DNA of 64,000 nucleotides, taken from positions 182,533-246,532 of the forward strand of contig VJWN01000035.1 of the NCBI GenBank assembly GCA_007644065.1, given 5' to 3'. Made by a program: the position numbers and the translations under genes. Below are positions 35,740 through 46,549 of this stretch, in pieces (positions within the stretch are counted from its first letter, which is position 1; every line of letters starts with the position of its first letter). The notes under the pieces are model-generated. The model saw only the letters and a program-made list of their open reading frames with translations, was not told where the DNA came from and did no database searches. This DNA is from Margaritispora aquatica. Taxonomy: Eukaryota > Ascomycota > Leotiomycetes > Helotiales > Discinellaceae.

Positions 35740-35859
35740 GCACTAAATGTATGGGCACTAAATGTATGGGCACTAAATGTATGGGCACTAAATGTATGGG
35801 CACTAAATGTATGGGCACTAAATGTATGGGCACTAAATGTATGGGCACTAAATGGTTGG
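35740..35859. repeat. 15-bp minisatellite, 7 exact units plus one variant
   Basis: Seven exact head-to-tail copies of GCACTAAATGTATGG occupy 35740-35844, and a variant unit (GCACTAAATGGTTGG) follows at 35845-35859. It lies just downstream of the 7-exon gene, probably in its 3' UTR. One frame reads ALNVW repeatedly without a stop, which makes a spurious ORF. Confidence 0.95.
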
Positions 35860-36448
35860 AGTTAAGGGATTTGCCATTCATTTCGTGTACTTTCAATATG
35901 ACAGGAGTTGGCTAAGACTGATAGCTTGTTTTCGGAGCCAAAGGTGTTAACTAAAAAAAACCAGAGTGTCAACGGTTACTACAAGTACTTTGATTCTCTA
36001 TTAGAGGTACATTTCATCCGACCAAGTTGAAAACTATTTCATCGCGTTACAAACCAACATCACATGACAAATCAAGTCAACTTTAATTGCCAATAATGAA
36101 TTTCTCTTGCTGTGTAAGTCGCTTGTTGAACTTCGCTTGTATTGTAAGATAGCCGTATAGCTCTGATACTATATATCGAGATATCAGGCAGGTAGAGGGA
36201 AAGTGGAAGAGAAACACACCCACTAAGTGAATTTGGAGCTGAGTCATCAGCCTCGCGTCCACTGTTGCCTTCCTGCCTTCATTAGTTGAGTTTCAGCATT
36301 CCATAACTGCATAGATGAATTGATTCTTCTCTGGGTAGCAATAAAGGTAGTCACTTATTCTAGTTCACAAACGATAAGTTGATGATCAGAACTTCAACGA
36401 AAGGCAGCCTACCACGCATTCCAAAGATTCGACTTCAAAATCGCTAAA
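35860..36448. other. Intergenic region upstream of the UCH gene
   Basis: About 590 bp with no ORF signature; promoter and 5' leader of the UCH-type gene. No repeat or RNA gene was seen. Confidence 0.5.
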
Positions 36449-37257
36449 ATGCCAATTCCAGTGATCCTTCAGGATGGCAAGAAGCACTTCACAGTTCTTG
36501 GTACCCCCTTTATCAAAATTTACATGGCAAACAAATCTAATGGCCACTAGAAAATAACCCAGAGGTCATGACCAAATTGGCCAATACTCTCGGTGCCCCA
36601 ACCTCTCTTAACTTCTACGATGTCTACTCTCTCACCGAGCAATCTCTCTTGTCTGCCATTCCACGTCCAGCTCTCGCTCTGCTGGTCATAATCCCCCTGA
36701 CTCCAGCTTGGCACGCAGACCGCCAGTCAGAGGACGAGGGCAAGGCTGAGTACGAGGGGAAAGGTGACGACGAACCAGTGATTTGGTTCAAACAAACTAT
36801 TGGCCATGCGTGTGGATCTATTGGACTCCTGCACTGCCTGGTCAATGGACCGGCAAAGGAATTCATCCAGCCAGACTCAACGGTAGCAAAGCTGAGAGAG
36901 CAGGCGCTTCCGTTGGGTATGGTTGATAGAGCCCAGATGCTCTACGACAGCCAGGAATTCGAGGATGCGCATCAGTCGGTCGCGGAGATGGGAGATACAA
37001 TTCCTCCGAGCGTTGAAGCCGGACATAGATTGGGACAGCATTTCGTTGCGTTTGTGAAGGCTAGTGGGAGACTGTGGGAGTTGGAGGGCGGTAGGAAAGG
37101 TCCGTTAGATAGAGGTGCACTTGCAGATGATGAAGATGTCTTGAGCGAGAGGGCTTTGCAGCTAGGCTTGGGCAGGATTATTGATATGGAGAAGGCGAGT
37201 GGAGGCAGCGACTTGAGATTCAGCTGCATTGCACTTGCCGAGGGGAATGGGGAATGA
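36449..37257 (+). CDS. Ubiquitin C-terminal hydrolase (peptidase C12)
   Basis: Two exons, 36449-36500 and 36551-37257, total 253 codons (252 residues). The 50-bp intron joins MPIPVILQDGKKHFTVL to ENNPEVMTKLANTLG, the family's conserved N-terminal block. Active site: WFKQTIGHACGSIGLLH carries the oxyanion Gln and nucleophile Cys; GQHFVAFVKA carries the His; the third member lies in ELEGGRKGPLDRG, where Glu (37084-37086) takes the place usually held by Asp in UCHL1/UCHL3/Yuh1 (ELDGR). The enzyme would trim small adducts or precursors from ubiquitin (or Nedd8). Length fits the family. It is convergent with the esterase gene, 186 bp away. Confidence 0.9.
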
Positions 37258-37443
37258 ATGGTGGGCATCCAGACTTTTAGCCGGATTTATGTATCCTGCT
37301 CGCAATAAGCAATTTTTATGCCTCCTGCATGAGCTTCCACTATTTCAGTTGAGTGTAGACTATACCTAACAGTCGCCTGCAGAAAACAGATATTTTCCTC
37401 TATAGTAGTCTAGTAAAAAGTGCTCAAGGCCACCTCATTATTC

Positions 37444-38436
37444 CTAGAAAATTGATGGCATAGTAATAGGATCAGGTGTCATCAATGAAGATAAAATACG
37501 CCTCATCCAGTCCCCTCGTGCCTTTCGTGCTGCAATAGACAACACCGCTGTAGGCGCTAGAACCTCGAACGCATGGAATCCACCTGGCCAAACATGCAAT
37601 TCCGCTTGAACACCACACTCCCATAAACGCGAAGCATAAGCGACATCCTCGTCTCGAAAGACCTCTGCCGCTCCAACATCAATAAAAGTTGTGGGTAAAG
37701 ATGACAGATCAGTTGCTCGACCTGGAGCAGCGTAGCTACTGACTTCATCACCACCCGCCGCACTTCCAAGAAGACAATCCCAAGCCATAAGATTGCTTCC
37801 ACGACTCCATGTGCCCTCCGCAACATATTGCTGGCTCGATATCGTCTGATTACGATCGTCCAGCATGGGGCCCATCAGCATCTGAGCATACAACTTGGGA
37901 CCTTTGCGATCACGAGCAAGCAATGACACTCCAGCAGCCAGGCCTCCGCCAGCAGATGAACCAGCGATGATGATGTGATCAGGATTTATGCCAAGCTCGG
38001 CAGCATGTTCAGACATCCATTTCAGCCCCGCAAAACAGTCTTCTAGCGGTATGGGATACTGATTTTCTGGAGCGAGGCGATATTCCACGGACACGCAGAC
38101 AGTGTTGAAGTCTTGCAGATATGCGAGCATCCCAGGCATGCCTCCGAAGCGATTGCCCATAATCATTCCCCCGCCATGGATATAATATACCCCAGCGCCA
38201 AGCTGGGACCCACGTGTCCGCTTTCTGAATATGGATAGGATAATCTCGCCTGCGCCTACAGAGAGAGTCTGCTCTGTGTGTACGAAATGCTCATTGATGG
38301 TATCCGGGTCGAGGGTAGAGGCGCCACGCATGAGCGGAATATGATCTCTAGTGAATGTGTGCGGGAGGGCACTTTTTTCAAGCGCCGCTGCCAGTTCGGC
38401 ATCGTAAGGTGGACCTGTTGAAACTGTTGACGGCAT
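37444..38436 (-). CDS. Alpha/beta hydrolase, hormone-sensitive-lipase-like esterase
   Basis: Single-exon gene for 330 residues. HGGG (87-90) is the oxyanion-hole motif of the HSL-like family; GSSAGG (159-164) is the nucleophile elbow with Ser 161; VGAAEVFRDED gives the Asp and GGFHAFE (His 288) the His. SVEYRLAPENQYPIPLEDC is also typical. No signal peptide is seen, so a cytosolic carboxylesterase or lipase acting on small esters is likely. Substrate is unknown. Confidence 0.88.
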   Translation of the reverse strand: MPSTVSTGPPYDAELAAALEKSALPHTFTRDHIPLMRGASTLDPDTINEHFVHTEQTLSVGAGEIILSIFRKRTRGSQLGAGVYYIHGGGMIMGNRFGGMPGMLAYLQDFNTVCVSVEYRLAPENQYPIPLEDCFAGLKWMSEHAAELGINPDHIIIAGSSAGGGLAAGVSLLARDRKGPKLYAQMLMGPMLDDRNQTISSQQYVAEGTWSRGSNLMAWDCLLGSAAGGDEVSSYAAPGRATDLSSLPTTFIDVGAAEVFRDEDVAYASRLWECGVQAELHVWPGGFHAFEVLAPTAVLSIAARKARGDWMRRILSSLMTPDPITMPSIF

Positions 38437-39062
38437 GTTGATCTACGATACCACGGGGATTCAAGACTGGATGAAGCTTTTGAAGTGATTCACGATATGC
38501 TATGATGTTGTGGTTGTAAGATGGGATTTTGCCAAGAAGGTAAGCGAAATTAACGTGGTCCTCTTCAAATGATGGAATTTCTAATGGTAAAGTATGGATG
38601 CACCTCGCTTCTTGCTCTAGCGACTTAGCGAACACCACTCGGAAGTGGAGCCAAGTAAGATCTTACTAATGTCAAATAAATACCGTTATCAGCGCGAAAT
38701 TGATTCGTACAAATGGCCGTCTTATTCAAGAATTTTAGCATGAGTGCGAGTATGGGATTGGTTGTAAGACTCACTGAAGCAATTCTCAAACGCCCGAGTA
38801 CGGCGGAACTGTAACACATGGTTTGAGATAATATTAGGTTGTCTACAGCAGTCAGGCCCAACTGCAATGCACGTTATCCATTATTACGAGCACGAACATA
38901 ACGCATATAATTTCGTTTTATTTCGTTCGCGAACCTGGAAGCAATTTTACCGAAAATTACTTTACGTGTTGTATATATTTTGTATAAAGCGAAGGTTTTC
39001 TTGAGGTCTTGTCAGGACTTCAGATAACTTTTCATCATTATCAATCAATTTAGAGAGGTTTA
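38437..39062. other. Intergenic region between esterase and SDR remnant
   Basis: About 625 bp. Open frames at 38378-38638 and 38625-38867 (minus) have no recognisable family and the first overlaps the esterase start. They might be scraps of a lost gene, but I cannot show it. Confidence 0.4.
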
Positions 39063-39723
39063 ATGGCAGATATACCACGTAAAGTCGTCGTGATGACTGG
39101 TAACGGAAACATGGGACTCTCCATTACTCGCCGCCTCGCAAATGGCCACTGCCTCCTTCTCGCCGATTATTCAGATGCAAATCGGAAAGCTGCCACCGCA
39201 ACTCTTCGCAGTGAAGGACACAGTGTCGAGAGTCATGTTTTGGACTTTGTAGAATATGGCGCCGTTTACAAGCTCGCAGAGGCAGCTGCAAATTCTGGCC
39301 AAATCGATGCCATGGTTCACACTGCTGGAGACGTTCCTTCGTGGTCAACTTCTCTAACACGCGGAGATCGACCTCGAATCAACAAATCCGGCGATTGCAT
39401 ACGGGCTCGCTAAGCGTGGAAATCAATTGCAGGTGCAAGGTGCTGCACGTGCTTGGGGAGTGAAGGGAGTGAAGGGAGCACGGTTGAACAGTGTTAGCCC
39501 CGGAGTGATCTCGACAGCATTAGCTCAAAAGGAGCTTGAAGGTCTAAAAGGCGATGGTATGAGAGCTATAATTGGAATGTCAGCTGCACGCAGACTTGGC
39601 ACGCCAGATGATATTGCCAATGTTGTTGCTTTTCTTGCTGGTCCGGACTCTGGTTTTATCATTGTGAATGATGTTCTTGTTGATGGTGGAATAGTCTCTG
39701 GAAGACGTTGGCATGCAGCCTGA
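39063..39723 (+). pseudogene. Short-chain dehydrogenase/reductase with internal deletion and frame break
   Basis: The first part (39063-39350) reads as an NAD(P)-binding Rossmann N-terminus: VVVMTGNGNMGLSITRRLA, then LLLADYSD and DAMVHTAGDVPS. The frame then runs into unrelated residues and stops at 39413. In the +1 frame the C-terminal half resumes at about 39370 with EIDLE then AYGLAKRGNQLQVQGAARAWG (catalytic YxxxK), SPGVISTALAQKE and VLVDGG to the stop at 39723. About 50-60 residues that normally separate these, including the catalytic Ser strand, are missing, and the gap is too short for an intron. A deleted, frameshifted SDR pseudogene is the simplest reading. Confidence 0.75.
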
Positions 39724-40115
39724 GCAGTAAGTATTTAGGTAGATTTTGATGCAATCAACGCTCAAATTCAAGCCTTTCCCAAAGTCATCTGGTTCTTGGC
39801 AGCATTGTAGTGCACTAGAATGAAATTAAAGCAAGCAAAGAGACACAACGGCCAGTTATTCACGGTAAAGATACTTACAATTATAAGTACAATTTTCACA
39901 GTCTAGCAATATTGTGAACCTGCCAGTCTCAAAATTGTAGGTGTTAAATTGCTTCATCTACGAACTTCTTGATCCACGATTTCTATCATCGGTTAGCCAA
40001 CCCTCGCACTAAAGGAGAACCACTGGAGACTCTATGCAAGAAAACCAGCCAACCGTCCACATATGCAAGCCATCCTATCTACTATCCAACATCCTGTCTA
40101 TCATCTTAAAATGAC
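39724..40115. other. Intergenic region, no feature seen
   Basis: A 390-bp interval between the SDR remnant and the 3' end of the kelch gene. No coding or RNA signature found. Confidence 0.5.
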
Positions 40116-41306
40116 TTAAAAGGAGAAGACGTCAAAATGGTTCGACGTATGAACAAAACTCGTAACACCATTGGCGGTAAAGGGTCTCCCATCCTGCTGC
40201 AATCCGCCACCAGGCACATAGATCTTGTCCTTCACCACAGCTGCACTGATGCCATGTCGAGGAACTGCCATAGGGGTCAACTCAGTCCATCTCTGCACCT
40301 GAATGTCGAAAGCTTCTGTCACATTGAAGACGCCACTGGCGCTGGTGGGATTGCCTTCGCCACCAAAAGTGACGAACTGGTTGCGTATAACTCCGCCGGC
40401 AAGACCACCTCTGGGAACTGGCATGCGAGCAGCGCTGGTTTTCCACCCTGCACTCTGGTTGTTAAGATCAAGCATGAAGACTTCGCCACGGACAGCAGCT
40501 TGCGAAAACCATCGTCCTCCGACGACGTAAAACACATCTCCAACAATCGAACCAGCACCATGCTGCCGACCTTCGGGGATATTAGCTGCGACGGATGGGA
40601 GTCGCTGCCAAGCTCCCGATGTGGTATTGAAAGCGGTAACCATCGTCGCTGAATCCTGATACCCAGAGTTCAAAACCGTCATCCCGCCAGCGAGGTAGAT
40701 CATCTCGTTATTGACTGCAACAATGGCACTTCCCCTCTCGGTACCAGGTGGCATGGGGTTGAGGGGACTCCAGGAGTTTGTCACTGGGTCGTAGACATGG
40801 CACTCTGGCGAAGCAACCCAGTCAACGCCAACCCGGGTAGAATTCTGTACATCAATCAGTCCACCAAGCAGGTAGATTTTCTCTCCCAAAGCTGCCACAT
40901 TGGCATGATTGACCTTGTACGGTGTTGGTGCCACCGTGCTCCAGGTATCAGATGCGATGCTGTATATCTGTACCAGATTGGTTGTTGCAAGACCGAGTTG
41001 GATCGTCCCGTTCATGCGTGCAGTGACTCCTCCAATGACCGCAATTCTATCTCGACCGATGGCAACAGTGCTATGTTCCTGGCGCGGTTCAGGGAGGTTT
41101 GCTAGCGATGTCCATTTTCCAGCTCCTCTTGTTGAAGCTTCTGACAGCGCTTCAGCAGCCACATGTGTAGATAGAAATATCAGATTGAGAAGGGTGGCAG
41201 AGGTGAAAGCCAACTTGAAATAAAGCATGTTGACGATCATTGTCGCGATGATGTTTGGAAAGGAGGAAACTATCCCAAGCCAATAAATGATGAACTTACA
41301 AGACAC
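40116..41306 (-). CDS. Secreted kelch-repeat protein
   Basis: Single exon; the open frame from 41306 encodes 396 residues, but the better start is the ATG at 41240 or 41228, which puts a signal peptide (LYFKLAFTSATLLNLIFLSTHVAAEA) at the N-terminus. The rest is a beta-propeller with kelch blades: IAVIGGV, KIYLLGG, MIYLAGG, VFYVVGGRW, FVTFGGEG and IYVPGGG, each followed by W-containing strands (DTWSTVAP, NSWSPLNP, GAWQRLP, QRWTELTP). Several N-glycosylation sequons fit secretion. Fungal secreted kelch proteins are often of unknown role; galactose-oxidase-like copper sites were not seen. Confidence 0.85.
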   Translation of the reverse strand: MSCKFIIYWLGIVSSFPNIIATMIVNMLYFKLAFTSATLLNLIFLSTHVAAEALSEASTRGAGKWTSLANLPEPRQEHSTVAIGRDRIAVIGGVTARMNGTIQLGLATTNLVQIYSIASDTWSTVAPTPYKVNHANVAALGEKIYLLGGLIDVQNSTRVGVDWVASPECHVYDPVTNSWSPLNPMPPGTERGSAIVAVNNEMIYLAGGMTVLNSGYQDSATMVTAFNTTSGAWQRLPSVAANIPEGRQHGAGSIVGDVFYVVGGRWFSQAAVRGEVFMLDLNNQSAGWKTSAARMPVPRGGLAGGVIRNQFVTFGGEGNPTSASGVFNVTEAFDIQVQRWTELTPMAVPRHGISAAVVKDKIYVPGGGLQQDGRPFTANGVTSFVHTSNHFDVFSF

Positions 41307-43102
41307 GGGTCTTGGGACAGTGAAGGATACTTATAGAAAATGGAACTCACTTTCCTCCAGCACTTCGAACCGCCTTGCATCAATGTTCGGCCAACATGTC
41401 ATCTTCAGCTAAAAGAGACAAGTTCATTTACGAGTAGCTACAGAGCTGAACACTGGCGGACTTATCGTTCCGTACCACACATAATTTATCCTTAACATTG
41501 TACCGGGGGGGTGGGGGGGTAGCCGAGCTGAAGGATGTCCAGGAAGCAAGGAGGCTTATAATATGCGCTTGTGTCGCTTCCAGGTTGGCCATGTCTCTCG
41601 TGTTTATCGTCTTGCAGCACGCCAAAGAAGGTGTTTGTACTGACCTTTCTGTACGACCCCACACAAGGCGGTCCGTCCAGTTTGCATTTCCATGACGACC
41701 GTGACACTGACGGTCGTGAAGACGAGAACGATTGGGCTGACTGATCAAGGTGTCGGATCCAGCTCGGTGGGCTGCCCGACGATGTGGATTTGGTAAGAGG
41801 TCACACATGTACAACATATTGTTGTGATCGCTGTGGGAGGTCACCTTCAACAATAGGATCCTGTGATCGAGAGCTCGTACCGAACCAGCCAAGGGGATTT
41901 ACCGGAGAAGAGGAAAGCTTGATGGGAAACAAGAAACGTGCTCGAGAATAAGCTGACATGTCAGAATTGAACTCTAATTTGCTGTGATTCTTACATTGTC
42001 GGCTACCAACCAACCGGGTACGCAAGGACGCCCTTCAAACTTTGAGCAAATCAGAGGCCCATTTCGTAACCCGAAGGGCTTTTTTGCTTTTTTCCGGACT
42101 TTTTAAAATGAAAAACAAGAATAGAGGTACTAGCGGTTAATAGAATTTATACTAAATAGGTCAGAATCCATCAGAACCCCACTAAAAAGGATTGTTTCCA
42201 CCCTTTAGTACTTTTTGTACCTTTTGAAGAAAAAATCCAAAGATCTATAAAGGTTTTAAAAGTCTGAAAAGGCTCTAGAGATCTGTCGGTGGGTTCATGT
42301 GACCTATGCGTATAATGCTCGCATATGGCATTGCCTATTCTCCTTGAACTCATTGCAATCATACTATTATCTACTATCCAGTGCTGTATGCGCTGCAGCC
42401 AATTGTTTGTATAGAGCTCTCTACTACAATAGAAGCTCTTTAGACTTTTCAAGACACTTTACTTTAACGTATTTCACCCATCACTGTTTTATGTGATCCC
42501 AAACCCTTTTCCTCAAAATCTTTACAGTATTAACGTATTTTATCATAGGAAAAATCCAAAACTTATAAAGATTCAAGATAATAAGAGAATAAAATTATTA
42601 GTTCAAAAGTTTTATAGCTTAATACTGTAATATTGTCTCCTACTATTATTACTACCTTCACCTACATATAATAGACCAACCTTTATTTCCTAAGTAACCC
42701 ATATCCAACTTAAAAGTGATCGTAATACACAAAATTGATATATTTCTTTAATTTTTATCCACCAACTCTGCGGGCCGCCCCTTTGCCAAAGAGGAGGAGT
42801 GAAGACAAGATACCTAACAGTATTTTTTGTATTAAGTATATTCATTCTGGAATCCGAGAACTGGAAGTGAAGATACCTCCTTTCAATGTACTGTAGACCG
42901 GAGAAATGTTTTCCCGAAAACAAACCCAACAAGCATTTATTGGTTGGATGACTAAAGTGCGTCTTATATCTATGGTTACAACCGCCAAAAACTGCCAAGG
43001 CTTTCAAATTCATACCAAGATCCTCTACCATTTCAGCTAGTCCAACAGCTTTACCTGCACATACTGTATTTTGACTTAATAATCGGACTCAAATAAAACT
43101 AA
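41307..43102. other. Intergenic region with AT-rich stretch and a G7TG7 tract
   Basis: Upstream of both the kelch gene (minus) and the Hsp70-like gene (plus). A pure-purine run G7-T-G7 lies at 41505-41519. From about 42050 to 42700 the base composition shifts to AT-rich with short repeated AAAATCCAAA / TATAAAG strings, probably an old decayed repeat. No gene supported. Confidence 0.5.
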
Positions 43103-45030
43103 ATGCTTACGTTGAGGAGGAGCACAATTCTCTCATGCTTTGGGTGTCTTGCCGCTTTGTTGCTCGCATTTTACATGAGAATACATTTCAACCCTGTTCT
43201 TCCATACAATGACTTCCAGAAGCCAGATTACGGCTCCCACAGTACGAGCATTCCTTCTTTTGAAACGCTCCCAACAACTAATAGCTTGCGGTTATTGGAA
43301 TCGACCTCGGCGAGAGTTATTCGCGGGTAGGCGTAGTCCGAGAAGAGGTCTTTAGCATTATTCCAGACAAGCAAGGCCAAACAGCGATACCGGCTTATGT
43401 GTCCTTTCCGGACCATGGAGAACCTCTGGTTGGATTTGAAGCAAAGGCACAAGCTTCCAGGAATCCCAAAAACACTATTTACGATGTCAGGTTAGTGTAC
43501 ACGTGTGTCTCATTTATAGACCCTCCAGTTGAACATCGACTTCTAGATCTTTGGTGGGTCGAAACTTTTCAGAGCCCGAAGTGCAAGAAGCAATAAAGGA
43601 GTTGCCTTACAAGGTCATAGATCAAGATGGCCAGATCAAAATAAAGATACACACAAATGGAGAAGACAAAACCGTCAGTCCAGAGGAAGTCTTGGCCATG
43701 ATATTACAGCATCTAGTATGTAAGATCTTACCTTCTGAGAACACGGTTCCTGTTTTCTTACGCGCAATTTGTTCTTTGCCCATTCAACGTTTGCGCACCT
43801 TCCGACTTGCAATCTAGATACGAGAAATCCAAAACTCTTCCAATCCTTCTCTATCCCAACCTTGCTAACTCAGAGGGCTAGAAAATAATGGCAGAAGAAT
43901 ATCTGAATTCAACAATTAGTCATGCGGTCATTCCTGTTCCTTGTGGCTTTACCGAGAAACAAATACAGGCGACGAAAGATGCCGCATTCCAAGGAGGACT
44001 AGAGGCATTCTATTTGCGCAAGAAGCCAATATCAGTCGGCATATCTCACCATCTCGACCTCGGAAGTTACTATGGACGCCTGGAGAATGACCAAGGTAAT
44101 TACATGGTGTATGATGCGGGGGATAGGGAGGTTGAATTATCACTCGTATCCACTGATCGTGGTGTATTTGATGTAATGAGTACTGTGAGGGATGAGAGCT
44201 TTCGCCGAAACAATTTCAAGACGTCTAAGATGGAGCAGCAAAGCGTTCTAGCACCGAGCAGAATTATCGACTTGGTTGAAAAACTTCTTTCTGAATCGAA
44301 ATTAGAATTGAATGAAGTTGACGATATTGTTCTATCCGGTGATCCCTTGCGCACGACAGAAGCCCAAGGGGTTCTTGAATCCTACTTTGGCAAAAAGGTA
44401 CTGGCACCAATTGACTTTCCAGATGATCAGGCTGTCGTATACGGGGCTGCTATTCAGGGCTACAGCATCATCACTGATGAGCCGGATCTTAGTGCATGCG
44501 GGGGTCTTCCAATGGACGTTACACCTCTAGCATTGGGTATTGAAACAAGCACGGGGGATTTCGCCAGAGTGATTCCTCGGCATTGGGTGATTCCAACACG
44601 TCAGTCGATTATCGTATCAACCGCTGAAGATAACCAAGAGATTGTCACCATCAGGATTCTTGAAGGAGCTCATAAAACCGCGTCTGGGAATCGCGAATTG
44701 GGCACTCTCAACCTCACTGGACTTCCCCGCAAACCAAAAGGAGCAATTGAGATCAATGTGTCTTTTACAGTAGATGCCAATGGCGCATTGTATGTCAGCG
44801 TGGGATGTGAGGGAAGATCAGAGGTTGAGAAGCTTGTTGTTGGTGCTAGGAAGTACACGGATGATGAGATCCAAATGTTGTTAACTTTGAATGATTTGCC
44901 TACAGAGAATGATGCACGGGAGGACAATGAAGGGCCAGTCGCAGTGATGGATGGTGTTGATCTCTATCACGTGGAAGAGAAAGTCACGAAGACATACTTT
45001 CCTTGGAAGTTCTGGAAGGACACAAATTGA
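43103..45030 (+). pseudogene. Degenerate Hsp70-like gene with membrane anchor and frame break
   Basis: The first ATG (43103) opens a 75-codon frame with a membrane segment (LSCFGCLAALLLAFYM). The Hsp70 core begins in another frame at 43285-43490 (AVIGIDLGESYSRVGV, compare GIDLGTTYSCVGV), then 43547-43715 (VGRNFSEPEVQEAIKELPYKV) and 43882-45030 (AEEYLNSTISHAVIPVPCGFT). The last two introns (56 and 166 bp) keep frame. No splice choice I can find joins the anchor to the core in frame, since TAG precedes CTT at 43282-43284. Key nucleotide-binding motifs are lost: the second phosphate loop reads YDAGDREVEL, adenosine motif SGDPLRTTE, and ~100 residues of the ATPase lobe are absent. The substrate-binding core (DVTPLALGIET, GTLNLTGLP) is kept. 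A dying BiP-type paralogue or a repurposed non-ATPase protein. Confidence 0.65.
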
Positions 45031-46094
45031 TATAGAATATCCAATGTAAAACAAGGAAATAAATTTAGAGGTACCGGCTTTGGGGCGATGGACAAGGTTG
45101 TTGTGATGTCTCGTGGAATATATTCTTCGATGGATTAAGATCAGAGTCAGAGCCGGTCATTTGTCGAAAGAGCAGATATTTCGTTGCTTCCTTACTTATT
45201 GGGCCGAGCGATGTACCTGACGGAATAATAAGCTATGTTTTTACGTTTGATGGAGGTGTATATATACAACTGCTATTTCTCGACAAATATGAATAAAAAA
45301 ATTGTATGAAAGTAGGATTATTATAACTTCTGGTTTTAGTTTTCTTTCCATCCGGTTCTCTCCTAAGATTGTTTCTATACAATTGCCTTGGCTTTATCTT
45401 CTGGCCATTGCATGATTCCATGTCCTGTGAGTGTAGTCACCAGAGTTCCAGTGGGATCAGTCTCCGAAGTCCTTCTATAGATTTTGCGGGTGATATCCCG
45501 CGCTGCGTAACCATCACCAACGTAGATGAGTCGCAATTTGCTTGACTTAAAACCATCATCTAGCGGAGACTACTGGGTGATTGAGGAGTCGGCATATATT
45601 TTCTAATTTCATATTTGGGAGAGAAAGGTGAGGATTCATCGGCTTTGACATCTCTGACAAGTACATTCCAAGGATTAGTTGAGACAAGGGCTGGATATTC
45701 TTACAGGTGTGCTTAACAGCTGCGGCTGGTTCGTTTCAATGTGGAATGCGTAGCGATACGACACCTTTGTACTCTCTGCAAGACCAGATAGATTCATTTA
45801 TCTTACCTATGATTCTCTAAGGTATACGATCATCATCCCACGCATATCTCCTTTCGAACCATTCAGCTGGGTTTGTTAGCTGAACTTATAGAAGTGTCTG
45901 GTTATATTTGATTGGAGTTACAAGGCACGAAAGGTCCTCTCTGCAGCCCTTTTAAATCTAGCTTTGCTGAAACTATAAGATTGCATTGCCTTACCGACAA
46001 TAAATCAATCAAAAATTATCCCAGTCTCAACACTCAGAACCAAAATCTACTTCTCGACATAATTACACGTCTTCCTTCCTTCTCTATAACCGTC
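45031..46094. other. Intergenic region, no gene supported
   Basis: About 1.06 kb between the Hsp70-like gene and a small hypothetical. No tRNA, repeat or conserved exon recognised. Confidence 0.5.
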
Positions 46095-46509
46095 ATGAGT
46101 CATCTAAATGCAGAAAATGGGCGACAATTGGGCGAACACCATTCAAGGGTTAATGCTGAACACAATGATTTGCGGAACACAGGACATGCTGGCGTCGATC
46201 TCGCAGATCAAGCAAGAAACAATGTCCAGAACGAAGCTCTAGGCCGAACAAATCATAATGTCCAAGGAAACAACTACAATATTGATACACTCCTCGAAGG
46301 TGTAGCCTACGAGTATATCGATGGTGAGGGCACTTTTTGCTCTGGTAAGTATACTTGCCCCCTTTTTCTTGGCGTACGTTGATATCTGAGCTAAAAGATT
46401 CCTAGATCTAAGAAAAGCTTCAAATATGTCCCTATTCAGCGACGCGTCTTGTTACTACCACGCTCAGACCTATCTGCTAAGGTGCTTGGGTAGAAATCAA
46501 ATATATTAA
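46095..46509 (+). CDS. Hypothetical small hydrophilic protein, two-exon model tentative
   Basis: ATG at 46095 opens MSHLNAENGRQLGEHH and a hydrophilic, Asn/His-rich sequence (NHNVQGNNYNIDTLLEGVAYEYIDGEG) ending at a good donor, GTAAGT (46345). Joining to an AG at 46405 gives 117 residues ending in RNQIY; an earlier AG (46397) would end almost at once. No family recognised. Expression evidence would be needed to choose. Confidence 0.3.
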
Positions 46510-46549
46510 TGGAACGAAACTCAACGAGAACATCGTGTTTTGGAATAAT

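Noticed and set aside
35683..35865. ALNVW repeat peptide
   Set aside because: Produced by the 15-bp minisatellite; no start context or homology supports translation.
38378..38867. Two minus-strand frames upstream of the esterase
   Set aside because: One overlaps the esterase start; neither shows a family motif or sensible splice to the esterase.
40137..40652. 171-codon plus-strand frame
   Set aside because: Antisense to the kelch gene; Ser/His-rich composition typical of a shadow frame.
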